A stretch of DNA of 63,312 nucleotides, from assembly GCA_027592785.1 (NCBI GenBank), contig JAQCLD010000010.1:1-63312 (forward strand), given 5' to 3'. The notes under the pieces were generated by a model. That model did no database searches. It saw nothing but the letters and a program-made list of their open reading frames with translations, and was not told where the DNA came from. Shown here in pieces: positions 45,165-55,795 of this stretch (position 1 is its first letter; each line of letters opens with the position of its first letter). Source of the DNA: Acidobacteriota bacterium (lineage in GTDB: Bacteria; Acidobacteriota; Terriglobia; Bryobacterales; UBA6623). Position numbers and translations under genes: made by a program.

Positions 45165-45623
45165 ATGGCAAGAGGGCTCAATAAAGTCATGTTGATCGGC
45201 AATCTCGGACGAGATGCCGAGACCCGTCACACTCCCAGCGGCGTGGCGGTCACCAACTTCAGCATCGCCACCGCGCGGCGCATCAAAGACCAAAGCGGCG
45301 AGTGGCGCGACGAAACCGACTGGCACGACATCGTCTTGTGGCGCGGCGAAAACGTCGCCCCCTACTTGCTTAAAGGCACCCAGGTCTACATCGAAGGTCG
45401 TCTGCAAACCCGTTCCTGGGACGATCCATCCGGCCAAAAGAAATACCGCACCGAAGTCGTCGTCGACGGCAACATGGGCCTCATGCTGCTCGGCGGCGGC
45501 GGCGGACGCGGTGAAGGCGGCGGTGGTGGTGGCCGTCCCTCCTCCGGCGGCGGCGGCGGGGGCAAACCCTCCGGCCCGGCCGACGACGACATGGCCATCA
45601 GCGACGACGACGTTCCGTTCTAG
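45165..45623 (+). CDS. ssb: Single-stranded DNA-binding protein
   Basis: SSB (152 aa) coats single-stranded DNA during replication and repair. The OB-fold begins MARGLNKVMLIGNLGRDAETRHTPSG. A linker of about 30 residues is almost pure glycine (GGGGGRGEGGGGGGRPSSGG). The C-terminal tip MAISDDDVPF is the conserved acidic peptide that recruits partner proteins. The ATG at 45165 is preferred over one 36 nt upstream because it matches the family start. Confidence 0.95.
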   Translation: MARGLNKVMLIGNLGRDAETRHTPSGVAVTNFSIATARRIKDQSGEWRDETDWHDIVLWRGENVAPYLLKGTQVYIEGRLQTRSWDDPSGQKKYRTEVVVDGNMGLMLLGGGGGRGEGGGGGGRPSSGGGGGGKPSGPADDDMAISDDDVPF

Positions 45624-45660
45624 CCGCGCGCTGCGTGTCCTCCGACGCCGAACTTTGCGG

Positions 45661-46746
45661 CTACGGCTGTGGAGCGTCTTCCGGCTCTTCGGCCAGCGGC
45701 TGGATCTCATCGATCTCGTCAAACGAAATCGTCGCCTCCGCAGAGAACTTTCGGTACAGCCGGAATTCCACATCGTTGCGGTTCAGAAAGTGTCCATCTC
45801 GCATTCCCACGCGGCCCTTCAGCGGCAATAAGAAACTGTGTCCGCTGATGTCGATGTAGTCGTAATCGAGCCTGGTCGTGGCGCCCTGCAACGGAAAGTC
45901 CGGCGGAATCTCTATGGCATGGACGTCCATGCGCAATACGCGTTCGGACTCTTTGTCGATGTAAACCAATCCCGCATAGCCAGCGACAATCACGTTCGTT
46001 TTCTCGTAGCTCAACCGCCACCGCGATCGTCGTTTAGGCACATGAAGATTGAAAACATAAACGGCCTTTCCGCGCAGCAAAGAATGCCTTGCCCAGGTGA
46101 ACCTGGCATCGGTGCGCGGCTCAAAAAGCTCTCGCAGTAGCGACCCAAACTCGCCCGTCGATGATGCGCCGCCCAAATCGAGCATGCTCTTCTCGGTTAT
46201 CTGGTTGTTGACGCTTACGACCTCATAGTCCTCGCTGCCCCCGACATAGCTGACGCGCGTCTTGACCTCGTCGTACTTGAGCCAGTCCATCTCTAATCCG
46301 CTGGGGTCGACGTAACGCCTGGTGATCTGCAAACAGACAAAATCGGGCAGCCTCTCGATGTAAGCCAACGCGTTCGCCCGGGCCTCAGCAATGATCCGCT
46401 TCTGCTCCTCCTCGGAAGGCGGCGGCGGTTGCACCGGCCCTGCGGGAATCTCAACAGGCAGCGCTTCGGACATTCCCGCGCTCGTTTCCTGCAATAGCCT
46501 CAGAGCCTGCAGCGTGCGCGGCCCCACGCCCAAGCCCTGGAAATCTTCCACCAGCACATCCGTCAAACGGAACGACAGCGGCTGGTCCTTCAAATACTTT
46601 GCCACCTCGCGATCCGACAACCCTTGATCCTTCGACGAACGAAGAATGTCTTGCAGCTGTTGGAGCGTTAATCCAGACTGCGCGCTCAGCCCGGAGACCG
46701 CCAACAACAGACAACACAGGAGTCGACCCAACATAATGCACCTCAT
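45661..46746 (-). CDS. Predicted secreted protein, acidobacterial 'LPDFVCLQ' type
   Basis: A 361-aa exported protein with a signal peptide (about 1-23, LLCCLLLAVSGLSAQ). Residues 25-85 form a helical, SAM-like or coiled region (LQQLQDILRSSKDQGLS). After a Pro-rich spacer, YIERLPDFVCLQITRRY matches a motif I recall from many acidobacterial secreted proteins. The C-terminal half is beta-rich with a possible LolA-like lipid-binding fold (DYDYIDISGHSFLLPLKGRV). No catalytic residues are recognisable. A second ATG at 46734 would still leave the signal peptide. Function unknown. Confidence 0.75.
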   Translation of the reverse strand: MRCIMLGRLLCCLLLAVSGLSAQSGLTLQQLQDILRSSKDQGLSDREVAKYLKDQPLSFRLTDVLVEDFQGLGVGPRTLQALRLLQETSAGMSEALPVEIPAGPVQPPPPSEEEQKRIIAEARANALAYIERLPDFVCLQITRRYVDPSGLEMDWLKYDEVKTRVSYVGGSEDYEVVSVNNQITEKSMLDLGGASSTGEFGSLLRELFEPRTDARFTWARHSLLRGKAVYVFNLHVPKRRSRWRLSYEKTNVIVAGYAGLVYIDKESERVLRMDVHAIEIPPDFPLQGATTRLDYDYIDISGHSFLLPLKGRVGMRDGHFLNRNDVEFRLYRKFSAEATISFDEIDEIQPLAEEPEDAPQP

Positions 46747-46778
46747 TGTATAGGTCCCGCGCCGACCCCGTTCAGGTA

Positions 46779-46784
46779 TAATCT
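46779..46784 (+). promoter_or_regulatory. Possible -10 element of the DUF3500 gene
   Basis: TATAAT lies 26 bp before the ATG at 46810, with CGGAGA as a Shine-Dalgarno just upstream of the start. No good -35 stands 16-18 bp upstream. This is a sequence match only. Confidence 0.3.
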
Positions 46785-46809
46785 CGGACGGTCACCGGAG
46801 AACCCCAGC

Positions 46810-47886
46810 ATGTCTAAAACGATACGAATTCGCTTGATCACACTCTGTCTCGGTCTAACGGCCATCGCCGGCGCCTATCAGTACTCCGCCGGCGATGCCA
46901 TGGTTTCGGCGGCCGATGCTTTCCTGAAGTCCCTTGATCGCGAGCAAGGCAGCATCGCCAAGTTCGCCTTCGACGCCAAGGAGCGCACCAACTTCCATTA
47001 CGTCCCCGACGCCAACTTCGCCCAGACCTACGGCTATCCGCGTCCCGGCCTTACCTACATCCGCATGCAGGCCCATCAGCGGCACCTCGCCGACGCTCTG
47101 CTCGCGGCCGGTCTAAGCCCTGCCGGCTTCGCCAAAGCCAAGACCATCATGAGCCTCGAAGACATCCTGCGCATCAGCGAAGGCGATGTCGCTGGACGCC
47201 GTGATCCGCTCAAGTACTACTTCTCCGTCTATGGCGATCCCTCCGCCAGCGGATCCTGGGGCTGGCGCGCCGAGGGACACCATCTCTCTCTGCATTTCAC
47301 GCTTAAGGGCGGCAAGCTGGTCGCAACTTCTCCGACCTTTTTCGGAACCAACCCCAACATCACCATGGAAGGTCCCCGCAAAGGTATCGCCCCGCTCAAG
47401 CTTGAGGGCGACCTCGGCTTCCAGTTGCTCGGCAAGTTGACTGCCGCCCAGAAGGGCAAGGCCGTCGTTGCCACCGAGGCGTACCGGGAAATGATCACCG
47501 CCGCCAACACCCGCGCCAAGCTAGACAACCAGCCAGCCGGTCTTCCAGCCTCCGATATGACCAGCGAGCAATTCAGTTTGCTCAAAGAGATCATCGCCGT
47601 CTTCGCCAGCAACGTCACTGGCGAAGCCGCCGCGGCCCGCGTCGCCGAAGCTGATTCCACGGACCGCAGCAAGCTGATGTTTGCCTGGGCCGGCTCCAGC
47701 GAACCAGGCAAGGGCGACTACTACCGCATCCAGGCGCCGACCTTCTTGATCGAGTACGACAACGTCCAGAACGACGCCAATCACGTTCACTCCATCTGGC
47801 GCGACTACGACGGAGACTTCGGCCGCGACGTTCTCTCCGAGCACTACGAGCAGTTCGACCACAGCTCCCCGGTCGCCGCAGAATAG
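46810..47886 (+). CDS. DUF3500-family secreted protein
   Basis: A 358-aa DUF3500 protein. An N-terminal hydrophobic stretch (about 9-24, LITLCLGLTAIAGAYQY) is probably a signal peptide or anchor. Diagnostic segments are KTIMSLEDILRISEG, DPLKYYFSVYGDPS, WGWRAEGHHLSLHFTLKGG and the His-rich end TFLIEYDNVQNDANHVHSIWRD. The conserved His and Trp residues suggest a metal or ligand site, but no function is established for the family. A hairpin follows its stop at 47906. Confidence 0.88.
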   Translation: MSKTIRIRLITLCLGLTAIAGAYQYSAGDAMVSAADAFLKSLDREQGSIAKFAFDAKERTNFHYVPDANFAQTYGYPRPGLTYIRMQAHQRHLADALLAAGLSPAGFAKAKTIMSLEDILRISEGDVAGRRDPLKYYFSVYGDPSASGSWGWRAEGHHLSLHFTLKGGKLVATSPTFFGTNPNITMEGPRKGIAPLKLEGDLGFQLLGKLTAAQKGKAVVATEAYREMITAANTRAKLDNQPAGLPASDMTSEQFSLLKEIIAVFASNVTGEAAAARVAEADSTDRSKLMFAWAGSSEPGKGDYYRIQAPTFLIEYDNVQNDANHVHSIWRDYDGDFGRDVLSEHYEQFDHSSPVAAE

Positions 47887-47905
47887 TTCGACTCCGTTTT
47901 CTTGC

Positions 47906-47928
47906 GGGCGGCCCATCGTGGGCCGCCC
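47906..47928 (+). terminator. Hairpin after the DUF3500 gene
   Basis: GGGCGGCCCA and TGGGCCGCCC form a perfect 10-bp stem with a 3-nt loop, about 20 nt after the stop. There is no T-run, so it is a weak or Rho-assisted terminator, or only an mRNA-end stabiliser. Confidence 0.55.
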
Positions 47929-47956
47929 AATCACCTCCCGCTATAATGTCGTGGCG

Positions 47957-48805
47957 ATGTCCGCGACGCTTGAGGCCAAACAGGAACGCCTTTTCGCCCT
48001 GCTCCAAGAGCTAGGCGACGTCATCGTGGCCTACTCGGGCGGGACCGACTCGGCCTACCTCGCCTGGGCCGCTCATCAAGCGCTCGGCCAGCGGGCCCTG
48101 GCCGTCACTGCCGACTCCGCCTCGATTCCGGCCTCCCACAAACGCGACGCCGAAGACTTCGTGCGCCAGTTCGGCATCCGTCACGAATACGTCGAAACCC
48201 AGGAGTTCGCCAATCCCGACTACGTCCGCAACGACGGCAGTCGCTGCTTTCATTGCAAAGACGAGCTGTTCACCCGGCTCGCCGAAGTCAGCACTCGCCT
48301 CGGCCTCCAAAACGTCGTCTACGGCGTGAATCTCGACGACACCAGCGACTACCGCCCAGGCCACAAAGCCGCGCACCAGCACGGCGTCAGCGCGCCGTTG
48401 CTTGACGCCGGCATGACCAAAGCAGACATTCGCGAACTCTCCCGTCTAGCCGGCCTGCCCACCTGGGACCGTCCCGCCGCCGCCTGCCTCAGCTCACGTA
48501 TCCCGTACGGCATCGAGGTCACGCCCGCGCGCATTCGCCAGATCGAGCAGGGCGAAGAAGCTCTTCGCCAACTCGGCTTTCGCGTCTACCGCGTTCGTTA
48601 CCACGGCGACCTTGCCAGGCTCGAATTCGGGCAAGATGAGCTCCCTCGGGCGCTCGATCCAGCGCTGGCGGCTCGTTTTTCTCAAATCTTTAAAGAGCTT
48701 GGTTTCAAGTACGTTACACTAGACCTCGACGGCTACCGTCAAGGCTCTCTCAACGCCGCGCTTGAGCCTGCGGAGAGAGCGCTTTTCCCGATCTTATCCT
48801 CCTAG
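47957..48805 (+). CDS. larE: LarE-like ATP-dependent sacrificial sulfur transferase
   Basis: A 282-aa PP-loop protein. LarE adenylates and thiolates the pincer cofactor of lactate racemase and related nickel enzymes. The PP-loop SGGTDS is at residues 27-32. A CFHC pair sits at about 97-100. The sacrificial cysteine equivalent is Cys177 in PAAACLSSRIPYG. It starts at ATG 47957; an ATG 39 nt upstream adds only non-conserved residues. larB, larC and larA are not in the window, so it may serve a cofactor made elsewhere or act in another thiolation. Confidence 0.88.
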   Translation: MSATLEAKQERLFALLQELGDVIVAYSGGTDSAYLAWAAHQALGQRALAVTADSASIPASHKRDAEDFVRQFGIRHEYVETQEFANPDYVRNDGSRCFHCKDELFTRLAEVSTRLGLQNVVYGVNLDDTSDYRPGHKAAHQHGVSAPLLDAGMTKADIRELSRLAGLPTWDRPAAACLSSRIPYGIEVTPARIRQIEQGEEALRQLGFRVYRVRYHGDLARLEFGQDELPRALDPALAARFSQIFKELGFKYVTLDLDGYRQGSLNAALEPAERALFPILSS

Positions 48806-48864
48806 CCGACAGCCGATCGAGTGAAAGTCCGACTCCCTTGAGATTCGTCTAACTCCTTGTAGAA

Positions 48865-48882
48865 CAATCACTTGCGTGATTG
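48865..48882. repeat. Inverted repeat upstream of dnaA
   Basis: CAATCAC and GTGATTG form a perfect 7-bp inverted repeat around TTGC, about 110 bp before the dnaA start. It lies in the 189-bp non-coding stretch between larE and dnaA, which otherwise shows no clear DnaA boxes. It could be an operator or part of an mRNA leader. Confidence 0.4.
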
Positions 48883-48994
48883 GTTTTGATCGCAAATCGA
48901 CTGGCTTTCCGTACCGCCCGTTGCTAGACTACAGCTTCCCTGTTTGGTTCATGCAGCTTCTTTTCCCGCCTTCAATATCGAGGAGGCGGCGGGG

Positions 48995-50368
48995 ATGTTA
49001 AGCGTCGGGAGTGGTCATATGCAAGGTGTCTCAGAGAGCGGAGTAAGCGTGGAAGTTTGGCGTCGTGTCCTAGAAAAGCTCCGCGCCGACACCAGCCGCG
49101 AGAGCTTCGAGAACTGGCTCGAACCGCTTGAGTACGACCGCACCGACCCGGATGGCGTTTTGCACCTATTGGCGCCGAACGAAAACGCCAAGCATTGGCT
49201 CGAAGACGAATTCGGCCCGCGCATCCTGCAGGCAGCGCAGACGGTAGACATCGCAATCAGCAAAGTCTCGATCACCGTCCCCAAAGAACCTCCGCCCGTC
49301 AGCCATACCGGCGTCGCGCCCCGGCAACAGGCGTTTCAGTTCCGTGACCGCGCCGCGCGCTTCAACCCGAAGTACACCTTCAGCAGCTTCGTCGTCGGCT
49401 CCTGCAACGAATTCGCCCACGCCGCCGCACAGGCCGTCGCTGCCAACCCCGCCAACGCCTACAACCCCCTCTATGTCTACGGCGACGTGGGCATGGGCAA
49501 GACCCATTTGATGCATGCAATCGGGCAGCAACTGCTCGACAACAATCCCGGTATGCGCGTCGTCTACGTCTCCAGCGAAGAGTTCATGAACGAGATGATC
49601 AACTCGCTGCGCTACGACCGTATGAGTTCGTTCCACGAGCGCTTCCGCGAAGCCGACGCGTTGCTCATCGACGACATCCAGGTCCTAGGGACGCGCGAGC
49701 GAACCCAAGAAGAGTTCTTCCATACCTTCAACGCGCTTCACAACATGCAGAAGCAGATCATAATTTCCAGCGACCTGCCCCCCAAACAAGTACCCGGCCT
49801 CGTCGACCGCCTGCGCTCCCGCTTCACTTGGGGCCTCATGGCCGACATCCAACCGCCCGACATCGAGACAAAAATGGCCATTCTCGATCGCAAGGCAGAA
49901 GAGTTACACCTTGATTTGCCCGACCAAGTGCGCAGCTATCTGGCGACACATCTCAAGTCAAACATTCGCGAACTAGAGGGGGCCCTGCTACGGCTCAGCG
50001 CTGTCTCCTCCGTCTCCGACACCAGCATCAGCCTCTCCATGGCCAAGCAAGCTCTGAAGTCTTTGCTCGGCCCCGACAACGAACGAGTGTCCGTAGAAGC
50101 CATCCAATCCGCTGTCGCTGCCGAGTTCAATCTCAAGCCTCACCAACTCCGTGAGAAGAGCAACACTAAGGCCATTTCTCACCCTCGCCAGATCGCCATG
50201 TATCTCTGCAGAGAGATCCTCGGTAATTCGTTTCCAGATGTTGGAAAGGCTTTTGGTGGTAAGCACCACACAACAGTGCTGTACGCTGTCCAGAAGATCG
50301 AGCGCCAACGGAGGATCGACGAAGTTCTCAACACTGTGATTCACAAGCTAACTGACAGATTCAATTAG
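48995..50368 (+). CDS. dnaA: Chromosomal replication initiator DnaA
   Basis: DnaA binds DnaA boxes and opens oriC. The ATG at 48995 (457 aa) has AGGAGG 9 nt upstream; the ATG at 49019 (449 aa) also has GGAG upstream and remains possible. Domain I (VWRRVLEKLRADTSRESFENWL) is N-terminal. The AAA+ core begins FNPKYTFSSFVVGSCNEFAHAA, with Walker A GDVGMGKTHLMHA and Walker B LLIDDIQVL. Domain IV has the DnaA-box motif KHHTTVLYAVQKIE. oriC, dnaN and gyrB follow. Confidence 0.97.
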   Translation: MLSVGSGHMQGVSESGVSVEVWRRVLEKLRADTSRESFENWLEPLEYDRTDPDGVLHLLAPNENAKHWLEDEFGPRILQAAQTVDIAISKVSITVPKEPPPVSHTGVAPRQQAFQFRDRAARFNPKYTFSSFVVGSCNEFAHAAAQAVAANPANAYNPLYVYGDVGMGKTHLMHAIGQQLLDNNPGMRVVYVSSEEFMNEMINSLRYDRMSSFHERFREADALLIDDIQVLGTRERTQEEFFHTFNALHNMQKQIIISSDLPPKQVPGLVDRLRSRFTWGLMADIQPPDIETKMAILDRKAEELHLDLPDQVRSYLATHLKSNIRELEGALLRLSAVSSVSDTSISLSMAKQALKSLLGPDNERVSVEAIQSAVAAEFNLKPHQLREKSNTKAISHPRQIAMYLCREILGNSFPDVGKAFGGKHHTTVLYAVQKIERQRRIDEVLNTVIHKLTDRFN

Positions 50369-50638
50369 GGATATAATAGAGAGATGCCTTGCGGTCTGTG
50401 GATGCACCTGAGGAAACCTGAGAACCGCTAGTTCTTCACAGTTTCCACGCTGTAGCACATATACGAATTCCACAGGGCTGATATTCGTAAGTGTTTGATA
50501 TAGATGAACTTGTAGTTGTTTTCCACATATCCACAACGACTACTACTACTGTCTTATAGAAAGAATTACTTTTAGATGGGTTAGGTTCTTGGGCCCAATC
50601 CGCACATTGAGCGACTCGCTGCACAAGGGAAACGACCG
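50369..50638. other. oriC: Probable chromosomal replication origin (oriC), dnaA-dnaN intergenic
   Basis: The 270-bp gap between dnaA and dnaN is the largest in the window and less GC-rich than its surroundings. DnaA-box-like sites (TTATNCACA) are TGTGGATGC at 50397 (reverse), TTCTTCACA at 50431, the weak AATTCCACA at 50466, TTTTCCACA at 50519 and ATATCCACA at 50527. Directly after the last two comes CTACTACTA (50540-50548) and then AT-rich sequence (50552-50575). That order (DnaA boxes, 3'-GAT-5' trinucleotides, AT-rich DNA) fits a DnaA-trio unwinding element. Inferred from sequence only. Confidence 0.82.
50519..50550 (+). promoter_or_regulatory. Tandem DnaA boxes plus DnaA-trio-like CTA repeats
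   Basis: TTTTCCACA (50519-50527) and ATATCCACA (50527-50535) each differ from TTATNCACA by one base and overlap by one. CTA occurs three times in register at 50540-50548, and ACT repeats run to 50550. It is the likely basal unwinding element within oriC. Confidence 0.65.
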
Positions 50639-51751
50639 ATGGAAATCACCGTCAAGACATCCGACCTGGTCAAGGAGCTAGGTCTTGGTCAAGGAGTCGT
50701 CGAGAAGAAGACGACGATTCCCGTGCTCTCGAACGTCCTGATTGAAGCCAAGGACGGTCGTCTCACGCTAACGGCAACCGATTTGGAACTCGGCATCGAG
50801 AGTACCTGCCCAGCTCAGGTGACAAAGCCCGGCTCAACGACATTGCCGGCCAAGAAGCTGCTGGACTACGTCCGCTTGTTGCCGAACGCGGAGCTGGCCC
50901 TTAAGGTGGGCGACAACCATTCGGCCACAGTCGTCTGCGGCCGTGCACGCACGCGCATCGCCGGCATGTCACGGGAAAATTTCCCCGAACTGCCCAAGAT
51001 GCCGGCGACCTTGACTCAAATTCCATCCGCCACGATCCTCAACGCCATCCAAAAGACTGCCTTCGCGGTCGCCAACGAAGAGTCTCGCTACACGCTCATT
51101 GGCGCGCTTCTGCTAATCAAAGAAGATTCGCTAACCATGGTGGCTACCGACGGCCATCGTCTGGCCTACGTCAAAGCTGACGGCTCTTTCACTGGCGTTA
51201 GCGGGGAAGTTCGCGGCCTCGTCCCCAAGAAGGCGCTCAACGAGCTCGTCAAGATCGCCTCCGAGGGCGGCGACTCGATGGCCATCGACTTCGCAACCGA
51301 CGAGAACCACCTGTTTTTCCGTTGCGGTTCCCGTTTGCTGATCTGCCGCAAGCTGAGCGGCCAATTCCCCGACTATGACCGAGTCCTGCCGAAGGATGCC
51401 GGCACGACGCTGACCTTGAACCGGGAAGAGTTGACCGCCGCAACACGCCGCGTGGGACAGTTTGCTGATGAGCGCTCGCGGGCAGTTCGCTTTGAATTGC
51501 TCGATGGCGAGTTAAAACTAGCTGCGTCAGGATCCGACGCTGGCGAGAGTGAAGAATCTATCCCGGTAGAGCATTCCGGATCCAAGCTGCGCGTTGGTTT
51601 CAATTCGCAGTACATCCTCGATTTTCTCGCGGTCGCAGAGTCTGACGAAGTCCTCCTGCAGCTCAAGGACGAAGAGAGTGCGGGGCAGATGCAGCTGCCT
51701 GATCCGAAAGGCTACGAGTATCGCTACGTCGTAATGCCCATGCGGGTCTGA
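50639..51751 (+). CDS. dnaN: DNA polymerase III beta sliding clamp
   Basis: DnaN (370 aa) is the sliding clamp that tethers Pol III and other enzymes to DNA. It shows the three-domain clamp pattern, with VLSNVLIEAKDGRLTLTATDLELGI early, FRLAYVK-type second-domain residues (here DGHRLAYVKADG), and the C-terminal end EYRYVVMPMRV, which forms part of the partner-binding pocket. It lies downstream of oriC and 23 bp upstream of gyrB. dnaA-dnaN-gyrB is the ancestral bacterial order, here without recF. Confidence 0.96.
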   Translation: MEITVKTSDLVKELGLGQGVVEKKTTIPVLSNVLIEAKDGRLTLTATDLELGIESTCPAQVTKPGSTTLPAKKLLDYVRLLPNAELALKVGDNHSATVVCGRARTRIAGMSRENFPELPKMPATLTQIPSATILNAIQKTAFAVANEESRYTLIGALLLIKEDSLTMVATDGHRLAYVKADGSFTGVSGEVRGLVPKKALNELVKIASEGGDSMAIDFATDENHLFFRCGSRLLICRKLSGQFPDYDRVLPKDAGTTLTLNREELTAATRRVGQFADERSRAVRFELLDGELKLAASGSDAGESEESIPVEHSGSKLRVGFNSQYILDFLAVAESDEVLLQLKDEESAGQMQLPDPKGYEYRYVVMPMRV

Positions 51752-51759
51752 TCCAGTAG

Positions 51760-54186
<2,427 letters not shown>

Positions 54187-54265
54187 TATGGCTTCGCAAC
54201 GCCGACGCATTTTCCTGTCGATAGTTCGCTAGAATCCAGGGGCGCCCGCTCCTGGAGGATTCTTT

Positions 54266-55153
54266 GTGCTCGACCAAATACTACAAGATCTCGATCTGAC
54301 CGCCATGGCAACGAAGGCGATCGAACACATCCCCGCGGTCCTTGCCGGATTGGTCATTCTCTTTGGGCTCTGGGCGCTGTTTAGCCTCACGCGTAAGCCC
54401 GCGAAGCGGGCCCTTGGGAGGGCTGGCCTCGCTCCTGCCTTGATCGGCCTGTTGGTGGACAGCCTGCTGCGCTACACCGTCCTGGCGTTTGCCGTGGTGA
54501 TGGCGCTTGATCAGTTCGGCGTCAATGTGGGCGCCGCACTTGCTGGGCTAGGCATCGCCGGCGTTGCCATCGGCTTCGCCGCCCAAGATTCCGTCGCCAA
54601 CGTAATCTCTGGATTTCTCATCTTCTTGGATAAGCCCTTTCAGTCAGGCGATTGGGTTGATGTAGTCGACCACCAAGGCAGAGTCGTCGAGATCACTCTG
54701 CGATCAACCCGAATCCGCACGCCGAGCAACACCTACGTCGTCATACCCAACAAGATGATCATCGACCAAGTCTTGGTGAACCACTCCAAGCACGGTGAAA
54801 CACGACTGAACATCCCCATCGGCATCGCCTACAAAGAGTACATTCCCCAGGCTCGGGAAGTTCTCCTGCAGGCAATCAACGGTGTCGACCATGTACTGCA
54901 AGATCCACCTCCGACAGTTGTAGTAATGGAATGCGGCGACTCCAGCATCAATCTAGAAATGCGGCCCTGGATCGGCGATGCCAATCACGGCGCGCCGGTA
55001 ACCGCCGCCGTTGTCGAAGCGGCCAAACTGGCCCTCGACGAAGCCGGAATCGAAATTCCCTTCCCGCACCTGCAACTGTTTGTCGATGAAGTGAAGCGCC
55101 CCGTCTGGGAAGGGCTCACTGCCCTCAACCGTCAGGGCCGTCCGAACGCCTAG
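54266..55153 (+). CDS. Small-conductance mechanosensitive channel (MscS family)
   Basis: A 295-aa inner-membrane channel. It starts at GTG 54266, with TGGAGGA about 10 nt upstream. Three transmembrane segments fall in residues 20-115. The pore helix is Gly/Ala-rich (GAALAGLGIAGVAIGFAAQDSVANVISGF), and IFLDKPFQSGDWVDV leads into the beta domain. It releases solutes on hypo-osmotic shock. It converges with the next gene, the stop codons sharing CTAG (55150-55153). Confidence 0.93.
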   Translation: MLDQILQDLDLTAMATKAIEHIPAVLAGLVILFGLWALFSLTRKPAKRALGRAGLAPALIGLLVDSLLRYTVLAFAVVMALDQFGVNVGAALAGLGIAGVAIGFAAQDSVANVISGFLIFLDKPFQSGDWVDVVDHQGRVVEITLRSTRIRTPSNTYVVIPNKMIIDQVLVNHSKHGETRLNIPIGIAYKEYIPQAREVLLQAINGVDHVLQDPPPTVVVMECGDSSINLEMRPWIGDANHGAPVTAAVVEAAKLALDEAGIEIPFPHLQLFVDEVKRPVWEGLTALNRQGRPNA

Positions 55154-55521
55154 GCTGCCAACCGGGCCTTGCGGGCGGCAATGAAACTGCGCACGCACAG
55201 GGCGATGTAGATCGCCAACAGCACGGCCATAACCGCCTGCATCGCCACCGCCATCGGTCTCTCCGCCTCGCCGGCCAACAATGCGCCGACTTGCAACAGC
55301 CCGGGGACCGATCCGGCAAACCCAATCAGCGCCAGCAGCACCGCGCCGTGCATGGCATGTTTTCGGCGCGACTCCGCCAGGGCCAGCACACCTAGAATAC
55401 CGATGGGCGCGCCGATGAACGCTGGGATCAGCGCGGTCGGGCTGACCATGCCGCTGGCGACGTAGCCTATTACCCCCATTAGAATCAGGATACCGGCCAC
55501 AACGATGGTGAGCTTTGCCAT
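55150..55521 (-). CDS. Small multi-pass membrane protein of unknown function
   Basis: The start at 55519-55521 (MAKLTIVVAGILILMGVIGYV) gives 123 aa. Four hydrophobic segments (about 5-22, 28-45, 60-80 and 90-115) predict a four-helix inner-membrane protein. The C-terminus is basic (RKARLAA). I recognise no family. It is divergent from the toxin-antitoxin pair; the region between them contains a 10-bp palindrome. Its stop overlaps that of mscS. Confidence 0.7.
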   Translation of the reverse strand: MAKLTIVVAGILILMGVIGYVASGMVSPTALIPAFIGAPIGILGVLALAESRRKHAMHGAVLLALIGFAGSVPGLLQVGALLAGEAERPMAVAMQAVMAVLLAIYIALCVRSFIAARKARLAA

Positions 55522-55534
55522 GCGAAACATGATA

Positions 55535-55544
55535 ACATATATGT
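55535..55544. promoter_or_regulatory. Palindrome at the antitoxin start region
   Basis: ACATATATGT is a perfect 10-bp palindrome just upstream of the antitoxin ATG at 55553 and the divergent membrane-protein gene. RHH antitoxins commonly bind short palindromes in their own promoters, so this is a candidate operator. Confidence 0.35.
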
Positions 55545-55552
55545 CAGTAGAT

Positions 55553-55795
55553 ATGCTACGCACCACCGTCTATCTCCATGACAATACGGAAGCCAACCTC
55601 AAGCTTCTAGCGCGACGCCAAGGACGCCCCAAGGCCGAGCTAATCCGCGAAGCACTGGAAACCTATGTTGCCAAGGCCCGTGCCAAGATCGAAGTCGAAC
55701 TACCGCCCGGAGTCGGACGTTACGCCAGCAGCCGCGACGACGTGTCCGAACGGGCCGACGTGTTGTTGTGGGTAGACAGGAGCCAGGACGTTTGA
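55553..55795 (+). CDS. Ribbon-helix-helix antitoxin (VapB-like)
   Basis: An 80-aa protein from ATG 55553; ATG 55541 is an alternative. The N-terminal strand LRTTVYL and helix pair (EANLKLLARRQGRPKAELIREALETYV) form a ribbon-helix-helix DNA-binding domain. The C-terminal part (PPGVGRYASSRDDVSERADVLLW) is the toxin-binding type seen in VapB antitoxins. The toxin gene overlaps its stop by a TTGA junction. Autorepression through the upstream palindrome is likely. Confidence 0.82.
   Translation: MLRTTVYLHDNTEANLKLLARRQGRPKAELIREALETYVAKARAKIEVELPPGVGRYASSRDDVSERADVLLWVDRSQDV

Noticed and set aside
47942-47947. TATAAT as a promoter for larE
   Set aside because: It sits only 9 bp before the ATG and no -35 is evident; such a short leader is unlikely, though a leaderless start cannot be excluded.
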